Below, in pieces: positions 25,012-35,224 of a DNA stretch of 64,000 nt. Location: positions 2,922,001 through 2,986,000 of the forward strand of contig JAXDDX010000049.1 of NCBI GenBank assembly GCA_034670405.1, read 5' to 3'. Positions within the stretch are counted from its first letter, which is position 1, and each line of letters begins with the position of its first letter. A program made the position numbers and the translations under genes. This stretch comes from Hoplostethus atlanticus (lineage: Eukaryota; Chordata; Actinopteri; Trachichthyiformes; Trachichthyidae). Under the pieces are notes generated by a model. It did not search any database and was not told where the DNA came from. It saw nothing but the letters and a program-made list of their open reading frames with translations.

Positions 25012-26067
25012 CTACAAACAGCCCAGTAGCAGCAGGGTGAGATGGGGTAGTGCCAGCAGCAAGAGGGATGTCTCTCTGTGGAGGGAACCAGCTGAGCTGT
25101 GGGGGTCATGTCCACACAGGGCATGCTCCAACAGGAGATGGGTTTCTGCACTGATGCCTGCCAGGAAGGAGGAAATAAGAGCAATATCAGCTGATGCAGG
25201 TTTTTATCGAGCAGCTTAAACCTATCCTTTTACCAAGCAAGGCAGGTTTGGTGCTGCAAGAGCCAAGGCCAAGTTGTGGAAAACAAGTTTGTAAAACATT
25301 TTATTATCCCTCTGGTGATGACCTGAGTGACCCCAATTCTAGTTTACATGAAATCAATGCCAACTAATGCTATGGCCCCTGACACAGCTTGTGTGCTCAA
25401 TGCAGCAAATCTGCTGAAGGCTATTGACAGTTGGTTCCTGTATCCTATGAATTAAATGTTTCAGTTTGCAGTAGAGGCAGGAAATGATACCCACCATGTT
25501 CTGACCATTCATCCCACAGATGCTGAACGTCCTCACCATGATGATCATGATGATCTGGGTCTGTATCAAAAACACAAAATAGCTATATCATAGCTGTACA
25601 AGTTTTTTTTTTCTCTGTCACAACATCTGCACTACAAGTTACAAATGAATCAGGTATTGGGTGGACTGCAGGGTGAAACACTAAAGGGACAAAGGAAATA
25701 CTAACAACAAATTTGGAGGGAACATGAATTTCACAGGTCAATGTGGAAGAGGCAAAACACGGAAAGGTAGGCGGACAGAGGTCACCCAAAAACTTCATCA
25801 TCAAGCACTCTTAACACATAAACATATATCTGAACTGACTTGAAAAGGTTTTAATTTACAGGGTAAAGAGGATTCAGTACCATTTGAGTGGTGCCAGAGT
25901 ATTCGTTTGAGTTCCCTGAGGGCTTGGGTGAGGTTCTCCAGCTGGTCGTGTAGTTGGATATTCTCCTCTATCAAAGCATGGATGGTATCCTGAAGTTCAA
26001 AGCTCCGACTATGCAGGACCAGCAGAGCCAGGGGCAGGAACAAGAGCACCGGCCTAAGCCCCTTCAT
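25012..26067 (-). CDS. Unrecognised small coiled-coil protein with hydrophobic ends, 3 coding exons
   Basis: Proposed exons are 26067-25860, 25560-25495 and 25157-25012 (420 bases, 139 residues). Support: a strong acceptor before the start exon (TTTTTCCTCTTTTAAG|G), compatible phases (1, 1), and a strong acceptor for exon 3 (CTCCTTCCTGGCAG|G). Residues 1-20 (MKGLRPVLLFLPLALLVLHS) form a signal peptide or signal anchor. Residues about 24-58 look like a coiled coil (ELQDTIHALIEENIQLHDQL...). N45-LT and N62-GT are glycosylation sequons. Residues 70-80 are His/Asp-rich (PDHHDHHGED), and the C-terminus is hydrophobic (LLLLALPHLTLLLLGCL). If exon 2 is not spliced at 25495, the frame stops at 25445, giving 107 residues, with a minus-strand AATAAA at 25299-25304. 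I do not recognise the family. The function is unknown. Confidence 0.45.
25299..25304 (-). terminator. Candidate polyadenylation signal for the short form of the 25-26 kb gene
   Basis: AATAAA on the minus strand lies about 140 bases after the stop codon reached if exon 2 is read through. It lies inside the intron of the longer form. Confidence 0.35.
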
Positions 26068-26087
26068 AGCGACCACAGCAGACAACC

Positions 26088-27620
26088 CTTAAAAGAGGAA
26101 AAAAGCTTGTACATCTTCACTGAGACCGAAACATCCCTCAAATCCCTTGTGAAGGAGCTGTGCTTCACCACGGAAATGATTGGCATAGGATACTTTATCA
26201 GCTTATCTCTAGGGGAGGTGACAATGGTATTTCTTTTTTTTTTTTTTTCCAAAGCCAGAGGTGGAAAGCTGCCAGTGGGCTAATTTAAAATAAATCTATC
26301 AAATGTTTCCACACCAGTGGGTAGTTGGACCACAGCAACAGAGGCCCCATCTTGGCTCTGATCTACATTAAATGAAAATGATAGGATTTCTGCATGTATT
26401 GGACAAACAAACTACACTAGACATCAACCCGTTGTTTCTCAAATCACTATAAAATATGAATTCACAACATAGGGGTGTCATAAACATTGTGCACATTTGG
26501 AACATAATCAAATAATCAATGCAAATAAGGAAACCTCCTGGTATTTGATTAGCTGCAACTCATTTTTGTCACATGCAGAAGAACATGTTCATCATGCAGA
26601 CAGCACCAGGCCCAAGTTTGGAGGGTCAAAACCAGGTACTTCCAAATCATCTACAGAATTTGTAGATTAGAACTGAAAAGGTCCCAGCATTTGACATAAA
26701 TATGCCTAGATCTCACCTAGCAGCTTTTGGGGTTGGTCTGAGACAGACATCTTTTTGCAAAGGACAGCACAGAACTAAGTGCAACTCCATTAGAAGTAGG
26801 TCAGCCAAAACAGACTAATAGCCCTATAAATTGGATCCTAGCCACACCAGTATACCACTGACATCAGGTTCTGGGGTAGCGTTAAAGCATGTGAAACAAC
26901 ACTACATCACATTGTAGCTGATACATTTATTTGTTACATTCAATGCAATACTGGGCAAGATTCCTTGACTGTTAACCTTACCTTCAGGCTGTGTTGGGGT
27001 AGAAAACTAACAGTTGCTGGGTGCCTACATATTTCTCAAAGTCAACATTTAACAACATTTCGTTCATAGAAATTAGTCAGTGTCTATGTTCAAATGTTCT
27101 CTAGCCGTCTCCTAGGATGTATGCAATAATTCAATTTCCTGTCCTCCAACTAAATCTACCAGCAGTCCAGTATAACAAACACTAAACCAGTCTGAAAGAT
27201 TTCCAAAACTGTCAAATTTCCAAATCATTTCCAGGGCCAGAAAATCAATGTCCTAATTCAATATATTTCCTAGGTTTTACATCCCCGTTTCAACCCCGAC
27301 ATTCATTGCCTTAGTCAGACAATACTACATTGCAAAAGGAATAAGAAAACACTGAATTTCATTAACCAGATTGCTGCCAAAATTAAGGAAATGTCTTGTG
27401 AAATCTTTTTCATTTACATCTTTTGTCACCCACAAAAAATAAAAGGTCTACAAGACAATTATTTAATAACCAATATTCAGGAATAACTTAAGCATCAACC
27501 TATTAAGTATAACACTGCAGCCATCTGGGAAACCTGTATACCAAAATACCCCATAAGTCTAATCAAAGTCCATGGCCACAGTATTGAAGATTCATGACAA
27601 TGTAGTGTTTTTTCAAAACA
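26088..27620. other. Spacer between the unrecognised gene and rpl28
   Basis: I see no coding exon. An untranslated first exon of the 25-26 kb gene would be expected here or beyond, because its start exon has an acceptor directly upstream (26088-26089). The rest is AT-rich sequence without obvious repeats. Confidence 0.4.
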
Positions 27621-27627
27621 AAAAGCT

Positions 27628-27633
27628 TTTATT
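27628..27633 (-). terminator. rpl28: rpl28 polyadenylation signal
   Basis: AATAAA on the minus strand lies about 20 bases after the stop, the usual very short ribosomal-protein 3' UTR. Confidence 0.8.
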
Positions 27634-27653
27634 GTTATAACGTGTGTATCGGT

Positions 27654-28874
27654 TTATGCGGTCTTGGTAGCCCGGGTGCGCTTCTTTTTGACCACGACAG
27701 GCTTCTGGCTCTTCAGGATGGCACTGGCACGACGCAGGGCAGCCTGTGGAATTACAGACTTAGTGACTGTTCTAGAAATCTTTGCATGACAGAACTTCAA
27801 ACTAACATCTCAGAGTATTCAGTATGTGATAATATGGGTAAGCTCACCATGCGCAGGTCCTTCCTGTATTTGTTCTTGCGAATGATGTGCCTCAGGCTGT
27901 TCAGGGTGGCACGGGAGTTCTTGTTGATGGTGATCTTCTCATAAGCGCTGACAGGTTTGCGCTGACCTGTACAATAAAAAAAGAAAAGAAAAGAAAGTGA
28001 TTCCAATGTGACCATATAATCAGTAAATACCCAGAAATCAAACAATTGAACTTTCAGTGCATCTCCAAGACAGACCATAAAATTCACAAAATTATGCCTA
28101 GCACAAGAAATACATACTCAAAACAGCTAAATTTCCCCCCTGTAAACACTTAATAGTTTACAGGGGAAAAATTGTGTAGTTTACTCAACATTCACACAGA
28201 GGCATAACATTTGGATTAATATCTCTCTGAGAACCTGAAGTGTCTGCACTGAGGGTTCATCTGCATCTTATAGTTTGTCTTTAATACAGTTCAGTATGCT
28301 AGCGAATCCAAAGGCACAATGATTCCAGTAGTTTACAGCAAGTGTGGTAATAAAATATTTGACTACAATCATTTTAATCCCCGCTTAAAACGGAAGGATT
28401 ATAGAATGGAAAGACCATCTGGTATTTACCTGCACGCTTCTTCAACACAACAACGATGCCCTTGCCATCAGCCGCAGGCTGCACACCTACAGTCTTCTTG
28501 TGCACCAACCCATTGAATCGGAAAGAATTCTTGGACTTCAGGTTGTTGGGCTCCTGTTACACAGATGGATTAAAGTCAAATATTACACCTGTAAAGATTG
28601 TACCGTTTTCACAGTTCTTGTTGACTTAAGAATATGGCACTCTCAAATGTACTTTATGATCAAGAGTAGCCTTCACTACTCGTACTTGTCGGTAATTGCC
28701 ATATCACAGCCCATGTCAAGTCTTCTAGTCCGGTGGTCTGACTAGAGGACAGGTCTGAGAGGTGAATTGTGTCAGTACCGCAGCTGTACTCACAGTGCTG
28801 TAGGTCTGTCCATTCCTCTTCAGGAGGAAGCTGGAGCAGTTCCTAATAATCATCCACTGCAGATGAGACGACAT
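27654..28874 (-). CDS. rpl28: Ribosomal protein eL28 (RPL28), complete, 4 coding exons
   Basis: Coding exons in transcript order are 28874-28794, 28553-28430, 27966-27848 and 27743-27654 (414 bases, 137 residues; human eL28 has 137). The protein starts [20 protein letters not shown], then [39 protein letters not shown], a [20 protein letters not shown] stretch, and ends in a basic [11 protein letters not shown] tail. eL28 is a eukaryote-specific protein of the large ribosomal subunit. All junctions are GT-AG and the phases agree. Seven bases of 5' UTR precede the ATG in the first coding exon, after an acceptor at 28882-28883. The leader exon is at about 29415-29441. Confidence 0.97.
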
Positions 28875-29414
28875 GGTGAACCTGCACAAAACGGGATACA
28901 TGAAATAACATGCAAGGCCAACTGAAGTCAATTAACAGTAGTTCAAACTACCTTCAACTATTAAAGCTAACAGGCTATCGTTGGTGTTAGCTAGCGATTC
29001 GTAGGGAAGCTTGTTTGAGTTGCCGTTTCCAGCGTTTTATAATATAAGTTAACGGATAAAGACATTACGAGCCAAGGTTCAAACACGTAACCACAAAATA
29101 AGCAATTATTTTTGAGTTTCGTGATTTCAAGTTATATAGTGATATTACAATTCAATCATTCAACGTTTTCTAGTTCCAGTCCAGCCCAATGCAATGCTAT
29201 TCAACACTGCTAACAGCACAACGAGGCCTAAGCAGGCTGACATGCTCATACTATTTATGGATTTATGGATTATAAAGTGAAAATTACCGCCACGTGAGAT
29301 GTATAACAATCCACACAACAATAATATATTAATTTTGACAATCTAAACTAGAGACAGACTATAGAAAATTCAACTTTTGTGATCGGACATTGACAAGCGA
29401 AACGACCACGTTAC

Positions 29415-29445
29415 CTTTCAGCGGCGGAAAAGGATCGAAGAGGGA
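29415..29445 (-). promoter_or_regulatory. rpl28: rpl28 untranslated first exon with TOP-like start
   Basis: On the minus strand the sequence CCTCTTCGATCCTTTTCCGCC leads (in part) to CTGAAAG and a strong donor, AAAG|GTAACG, at 29415. Pyrimidine-rich starts of this kind mark TOP mRNAs. The exact first base (in the CTCTTC or the CCTTTTCC run) cannot be fixed by eye. Confidence 0.6.
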
Positions 29446-30018
29446 GGAAACCGCATCACGCCACGAATTTGATAAATCCATGCGCATTGGCAACTTCGTT
29501 TAATGATTACATTTGAGACCACTTTTTTTTTTACACATGTAGCGAATTTATTTAATATTTTCTATTGTTATAATAGAATTTGAAGTAATTTTTCATATGT
29601 CATTTTAATTGGTACTATTTATTCATAAGCGTAGCGGAGGAACACCCTCCTCACCGCTCTTTGTGATAAACCCGTACGTCATTATTCCGCGCCTCCTGTT
29701 TACAGCGGAGCGTCAAACTCAGCTTTCAGCTAAGTTAACGTGAACCTATATTGGTGGACAGCATAGAAAAAACAAGACCGTTTTTTTGTAGAGAAAACAC
29801 TATTATTGGACAAGTAACAAATGTTATGTCGAACCTGTATGGACCGTGTGTGCACATCAGACTGGAGCATCTCCAGGATACTATTGATGCTGACGTGACT
29901 GGATGATTGCTATTGATATTAACCTAAAGGGTGTCAGTGGTGAAGCCAGCTAGAATACTACTGTTGTATTCTATCCAAAGGAATAGTCTTGGGAAACCTG
30001 ACAGGTGAAAAATCCGAC
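29446..30018 (+). promoter_or_regulatory. Head-to-head promoter of rpl28 and the triple-MLLE gene; 5' UTR with a uORF
   Basis: The two genes diverge from this segment. The part at about 29665-29720 is CpG-containing (GTACGTCATTATTCCGCGCC, with a CRE-like TACGTCA). The probable 5' UTR of the plus-strand gene carries an upstream open frame starting ATGTTATGTCGAACC at 29821 and ending at a TGA at 29896-29898. Transcription starts are inferred. Confidence 0.45.
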
Positions 30019-31893
30019 ATGGATGAGGAAGAGGATCTGCAGGCACTTGGAGAACAACTGTATAACCAGATTTACCCCAAACATGCAGAGATTGCTGGAA
30101 AACTCACAGGTGAGGTGACTGGCATGACAAGAGTGTTAGTTGACATGAGTGTTTGTTCATACAAGTAAACTTACAAAAAGGTAACAAATATAAATCAGTT
30201 ATATTGTTTTTATTAGCAATTCTGCATTATAATAACTTTGAAAATAATTTGAAAGCACCCTATGTTCCAGGCATGTTGCTGGAGCTGCCAGGCCCTGTAC
30301 TGACTCAGATGTTGCAGGATGAGGCCATGCTGACTGGAGCCTTGGAGAAAGCCCTCAGAACCCTTCACCTGACACAGGGGCCCAGGTAACAGGAAAATGG
30401 GGATGCAAGTCCTGATCATCCTCACCTTCGTCCTGATCAGGCAGATGCTAGACAGTATTTTAGCTTTTTTTAGTCATTGTTACAGGTTTCTGAGACATAC
30501 GGCATTCCCATCAGAGTATTGAGTAATGAGCCCAACACTGTTAAACATTGAGCTCTACACTGTAAATTGCAGGTTTTGTTGATTTTGAGAGATAAAATAA
30601 GATCATATGTAGTAATTTTCAAAGTAACTCTTGAATTTTTGATAATTTTGTGGTGCTACAAAATACTTTCAAGTATTTGTTATTTTGGTCTGCAATCTAC
30701 AAAAAAGTCCTGAAAAGTCTAATAAATTATGTTAAGGTTTTAAATTCAAATATAAACATGCAGTGTGAATAAAGTATACACATTTCATTTGGGTTAAACT
30801 GTGTCTCCAGCAAGCTGATAGCAGGTCCTTTTCGGGTGTAGAACAGACTTGTGTGTGTTGAAATAAGACAGAACATTTTGAAGGCTGTATTCTCACAGCA
30901 CTGTATTTTTTTGGCAGCAAGGCGACTTGTAGGGATGAGGATGATGTGTCTGTGTCCTCTGACTCACTGGGGGAGCAGCTGTTTGAGCTCGTAGATGTCT
31001 ACAACACCGGCCACTCACAGAAAATCACCGGTAAGCTTTTTCTCACTCAACTCAGCATCCAGTGCATGCCATTTTCGTAAAGAAAATACATTTTGTATAG
31101 TTACTTTTTTTATTTGGTTATTTTTTTAACAAGGGTATAAACTATTTCGGAGGGTGCTGTATACTATAGTAAGCGGTGCACTCCCCGTTCCTCTATAGGT
31201 ATGCTCCTGGAGCAGCACAAAGAAGCAGTGTTAAACCTTCTGTCAGAGCCCACACTCCTGGAAGAGCAGGTGAACCAAGCCCTGAAGACGCTAAAGGAGT
31301 ATGTGACTGATTACTGTTTATAGCATATTCTCATGTTCTGTATAGCATCTTAGAGCATATTCACATATTCTTTCCCCTGCTCATTCTCAAAGTCGAGCTG
31401 ATTTTCATTTCAAATGTATAAAATGAAACGATTAAATGATAATCGGTATTAATTAAGCAATGAATTCAATTTGATCCACTATGTAATAATGTGCCTGCCG
31501 CTTCCCCTCAGGCAGAATGTGGAGGAGACGGATGTCAGCGACTCCTCAGACACTGATGACACAGAGAGGCTGGGAGAGAAGCTGTTCTCACTGGTGGAGG
31601 AGCTGGATCCAGTACATGCAAATGACATTACAGGTTAGCTGACAAGCCATCTGTAGTGGAGTTTATTTTATGATTTTATAGACCTCATAATGTCTGGTTA
31701 AAGACCAAATACTATATAATATTCTAGTGATGTTTCTGTTAGAGCATATGAAAGCATCTTGTGCGGTCTCTCCATCTCTCCAGGTATGCTGCTGGAGATG
31801 GACCCAGCTACTCTCCTACAAATGCTCAGTGACCACGCCATGCTGGAGGTTGCTGTTCAAAAAGCACAAGCAGCATTGGAACCCTTTAAGTGA
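30019..31893 (+). CDS. Protein of three tandem MLLE (PABP C-terminal) domains, complete, 6 coding exons
   Basis: Coding exons are 30019-30109, 30271-30385, 30918-31030, 31199-31298, 31512-31633 and 31784-31893 (651 bases, 216 residues). All junctions are GT-AG and phases are consistent. The protein is three MLLE domains: about residues 9-69, 83-140 and 158-216. Each starts LGE-x-L(Y/F) and carries the diagnostic motif (KLTGMLLEL, KITGMLLEQ, DITGMLLEM). Acidic serine linkers (DEDDVSVSSDS; DVSDSSDTDD) separate them. In every domain an intron in the same phase splits the motif between T and G, so the gene arose by internal duplication of a two-exon unit. There is no RRM, so this is not a poly(A)-binding protein. 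MLLE domains of PABPC1 and UBR5 bind PAM2 peptides, so an adaptor or competitor role with PAM2 proteins is an inference. I know no named vertebrate gene of this architecture. Confidence 0.88.
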
Positions 31894-32105
31894 ACCTTTT
31901 AGTGATAACGTGACATCAGAAGTCCTTGGACGGAAGAGGACAGTGACATTTTACATCCAGAATAAAATTTTCATCAACGACTGGAAGAAAAGATGAAAAA
32001 GAGCTGTAGGACACTGTTCAGTAAACACATGGTACAATGTGCTATCAACCCAGAAGATCATGATAATGCAATAAGTTAGTCATTATTACCCCATACATGT
32101 AGTAT

Positions 32106-32111
32106 AATAAA
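32106..32111 (+). terminator. Polyadenylation signal of the triple-MLLE gene
   Basis: AATAAA lies about 210 bases after the stop codon and is followed by a TTTGTTTTGTTATTG-rich stretch. Confidence 0.65.
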
Positions 32112-33186
32112 TGTGCCCTAAGCAGCTGTTATCTTTGTTTTGTTATTGTTATCTTTTTGTTTTGTATTGATCATTCTATGGATTGTGGATAATGAAAGCT
32201 TGTCCACCCCCAATTGTAGCCTAAAGGAAAGAGTTGATGTAGCCGACAACGTTGAGTACGTAATAATGAAGTTGATTTTGTTCAGATTGGAGCACCGAAA
32301 AAATAGTCATGGGTTCACTTTGTTAATGGGAGCAGGACTTCCACAACAACAGATCAAAATCCTCCTGGCTTGGCTGTAAGAGGTCTGTGGCTCATTCATC
32401 ATTGAAGAATGAGGTGCATCTGAATGAAGAGGGTGCTATGCCGCTTGTCAAGGAACTGAGAGATCCACAGCTTCAGAGTCAAGGCGCCAAACAACAAAAC
32501 ATTAGGAGTTTTGAAGGTCAAGAGGATATTGCGTCACCACCCACTTCTCAAAGATCGCAACGGGCTACACAGCTCTGAGATGAATGAATCCTCTTTTAGG
32601 ATACCAGGACTGCTAGGACCCTCTGCAGACCTCTGAGACGTCAATGACACATCGAACCCCTCAGAGATCAGGGCCTTGTTCCACTCCCTCTAGAGATGTT
32701 TGGATTTTCCTCCCTCTTCTCCCAGAGATATCATGGCTACCTTCTTCCTTCGATTTTGAGAAGCCAGCCTCCTGAGTTTTCAGGTCCCTCCACCCAAATT
32801 CCAGTTCCTCCCTTTCCTATTGAGAGGTACCAGATACCTTGTATTATCCCCATCCTAACAAACTTCATGGTATTGCAGAAGTAAATGTCAGCTGCTTCAA
32901 AATGCTGTCTCAGTGTGTGACTTGCCCAACTGATACCCTAATGGATGTTAAAATCAAGTTTGGATCTCTTAACAGTTGACTGAACAAAACATCTTTATTT
33001 AATCGGGTATTTCCTTATGTTGATAGAGATTTGGTACAATTGACAGACATCTATGTAAAGAACTGTGTCATTTGGGGAACTTTCAGTTTTGATAAAATCC
33101 TATGTGTATGGATTTACAAATCAATCCATAAAACAGTCATTTCATCTCAGATCTAATCTTTTCTTAATGTCTATCAATCATTATGT
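32112..33186. other. Spacer after the triple-MLLE gene
   Basis: I see no coding exon or clear repeat. Short open frames here lack recognisable domains and splice support. Confidence 0.4.
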
Positions 33187-33480
33187 CTACCATCCATCCA
33201 TTTTCTAGCTGCTTATCCAAGTCAGCCCAGACTTCCTTTTCTCCAGAAACTTCCTCCTGGGAGATCCCCAAGCACTCCTAGGCCAGCTGGGAGATGTAGT
33301 CCCTCCAGCGTGTCCTGAGTCTAACCTGGGGTCTCCTCCCAGTCAGTTGTGCCCTGTATATGTCCAAATGGAGGCGCCTGGAGGACATCCTGGTGCCCAA
33401 ACACCTCAGCTGACCTCTTAGGAGGCCTGACACCCACCTCTTCACCCAACCCCAAAGAGGCCAGCCTCATTCCGCCTCAT
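33187..33480 (-). mobile_element. Degenerate 3' end of a non-LTR (LINE) retrotransposon
   Basis: The plus strand starts CATCCATCCATTTTCTAGCTGC, a sequence (shown here in part) that recurs at LINE ends in many fish genomes. On the minus strand it decodes to the end of a reverse-transcriptase ORF, TRWRDYISQLA followed by a stop and ECLGISQEE, which is the usual 'WRDYIxxLAWExLGIPxEEL' tail with damage. It is a dead 5'-truncated copy. Assignment to L2/Maui-type elements is tentative. Confidence 0.65.
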
Positions 33481-33812
33481 TGTAATGCTTGTATCTACAG
33501 TGTCCTTCTTTCGGGACAATGATGTGTAACTATTGTGTCAATCCTGCTTTACCATTTCTATGTGGCAGCTTCACCGGTTATTCCTGTCTGCTGCGTAGAC
33601 TTCCCTCAGGTATAGGTGCTTGCCAAAAGGAGATTCATTGAAGATTAAACACATTTCCAATATCATTTAATTTTATGATACACTGTCATTGTATTCTAAA
33701 AATCATAGTTTCTGATATTGTTCAGTTATTCTCACAGAGGCATTTCACAAAATTCCATTATGAATGAAACCCATACACACTCTTTCAAAGTGCTAAAGAG
33801 CGCAAAAATATC

Positions 33813-33818
33813 TTTATT
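33813..33818 (-). terminator. sec16a: Probable sec16a polyadenylation signal
   Basis: AATAAA on the minus strand lies about 1.4 kb after the stop. The 3' UTR (35224 down to about 33800) holds no other gene that I can support. Confidence 0.5.
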
Positions 33819-35224
33819 ACCTTTTTTTCCTTTTTTAGATTTTTTGTCAAGAATTTTACATGAGGAATTCTAAACACTGGGAAAATCAATAGTTTTGCTC
33901 AAACAGAAGGTGGACCTTTTGAAAATCATAACTCTGTCTACACAAACATGTTTTCAGGAACCAAGGAGAAGCAAGGGATTAGGGATAAATGATTCAATCT
34001 CTGGGGGAGAGAAAACAAATCACGTCAGTAAAGTAAGATGACAAGGAAGTAGTATGAGTACAGTTAGCTCTCATGTCACAATTTAGATGAGGGCTATTTA
34101 TCTGCAGAAGCGGCCAATACAAATTATAATTTATGAATCAAAAGCATTTCATTAAAGCTAATCAAAGCTAAATTAGTTGCTCTCCACACACACTTTCAAG
34201 ACTACAGCTCATAAATACAATCAATCAGATATACAAATATTTGGATAGATTTATTTTTAGTGACATTTAAAATGGTGTTTTAGTCCTGAATCCTGCAGTT
34301 CTGAAGAGCACTCCTCATTCCTCTGATATTGTCAAGCTTCTCAGAGAGGAGGGGAAACAGCACAAGCCTAACTTGGAGTCAAGACCCTGACATATCTTGA
34401 AAGTGAAGAGTTGCTGATGGGCAGGAAATGTAAATAAATATCGGAAACAAACATTCTAACACTGCAAAACTTCAACACCCCTTGGGGTTGTGAAGCCAGG
34501 ACAGTCTTTCCTGTGTCTCTAGCTGAGACTCCAACGTCCTTCCTGAGTGGAGGGTGACTGAGGAGAAGGGAACAACACAGCAGACACTGCACTATTGACA
34601 CTCAATTCATTCGCACACAAAATGCCATCTCCAGTTGATAGGGGAACTCAGAAGAACCACAAATGCACATACAAAAGTATACAAGATGAAATTAAGAGGT
34701 GCCACTTTCTTTCCATCCCTCACACATACACATAACCAACATGGAGAATAGGGCCTTAGACACACCAAAGGGATAAGTAAAAAAACGACCTGGAAAGGTC
34801 TTTCTCTGTAGCTGTTAAAAGCGTTGAATTTGGGGGGAACAAACTAACAATTCTGGCCAGCCACCAAGGTCAGATCAGAGAAGGAAAGTATTTATTGTAT
34901 ACTAGTTATGTCTATATGAACATACAGTTTGTGTATAAATGCACGCCTGTCTGTGTCTGTTTTCAGTTCGGATGCAGGAATAAGCCCTTCAAGAAAACAA
35001 CTTGCCTATAAAAAATGACTTTCAATGAAAAATATTGAACTAAAGAAAAAGATCAAAGAGTGGTTTAGCTGTTTGATGATGATAATGATGGTGATTATGC
35101 TTTTCCAAGGGGGGGAAAAAAGAAGGGTCCTTCAAACAGAAAGCAGTATGTCCATGTGCTTCAGTTACTCCCATGCATCACTGCATCCAACCAGCCTGTT
35201 TACAATCTCTCTGCTGGATGATGT

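Noticed and set aside
25583-25804. 73-codon minus-strand frame between exons 1 and 2 of the unrecognised gene
   Set aside because: It lies in the proposed intron, has no suitable splice sites and is unlike the flanking coding frame.
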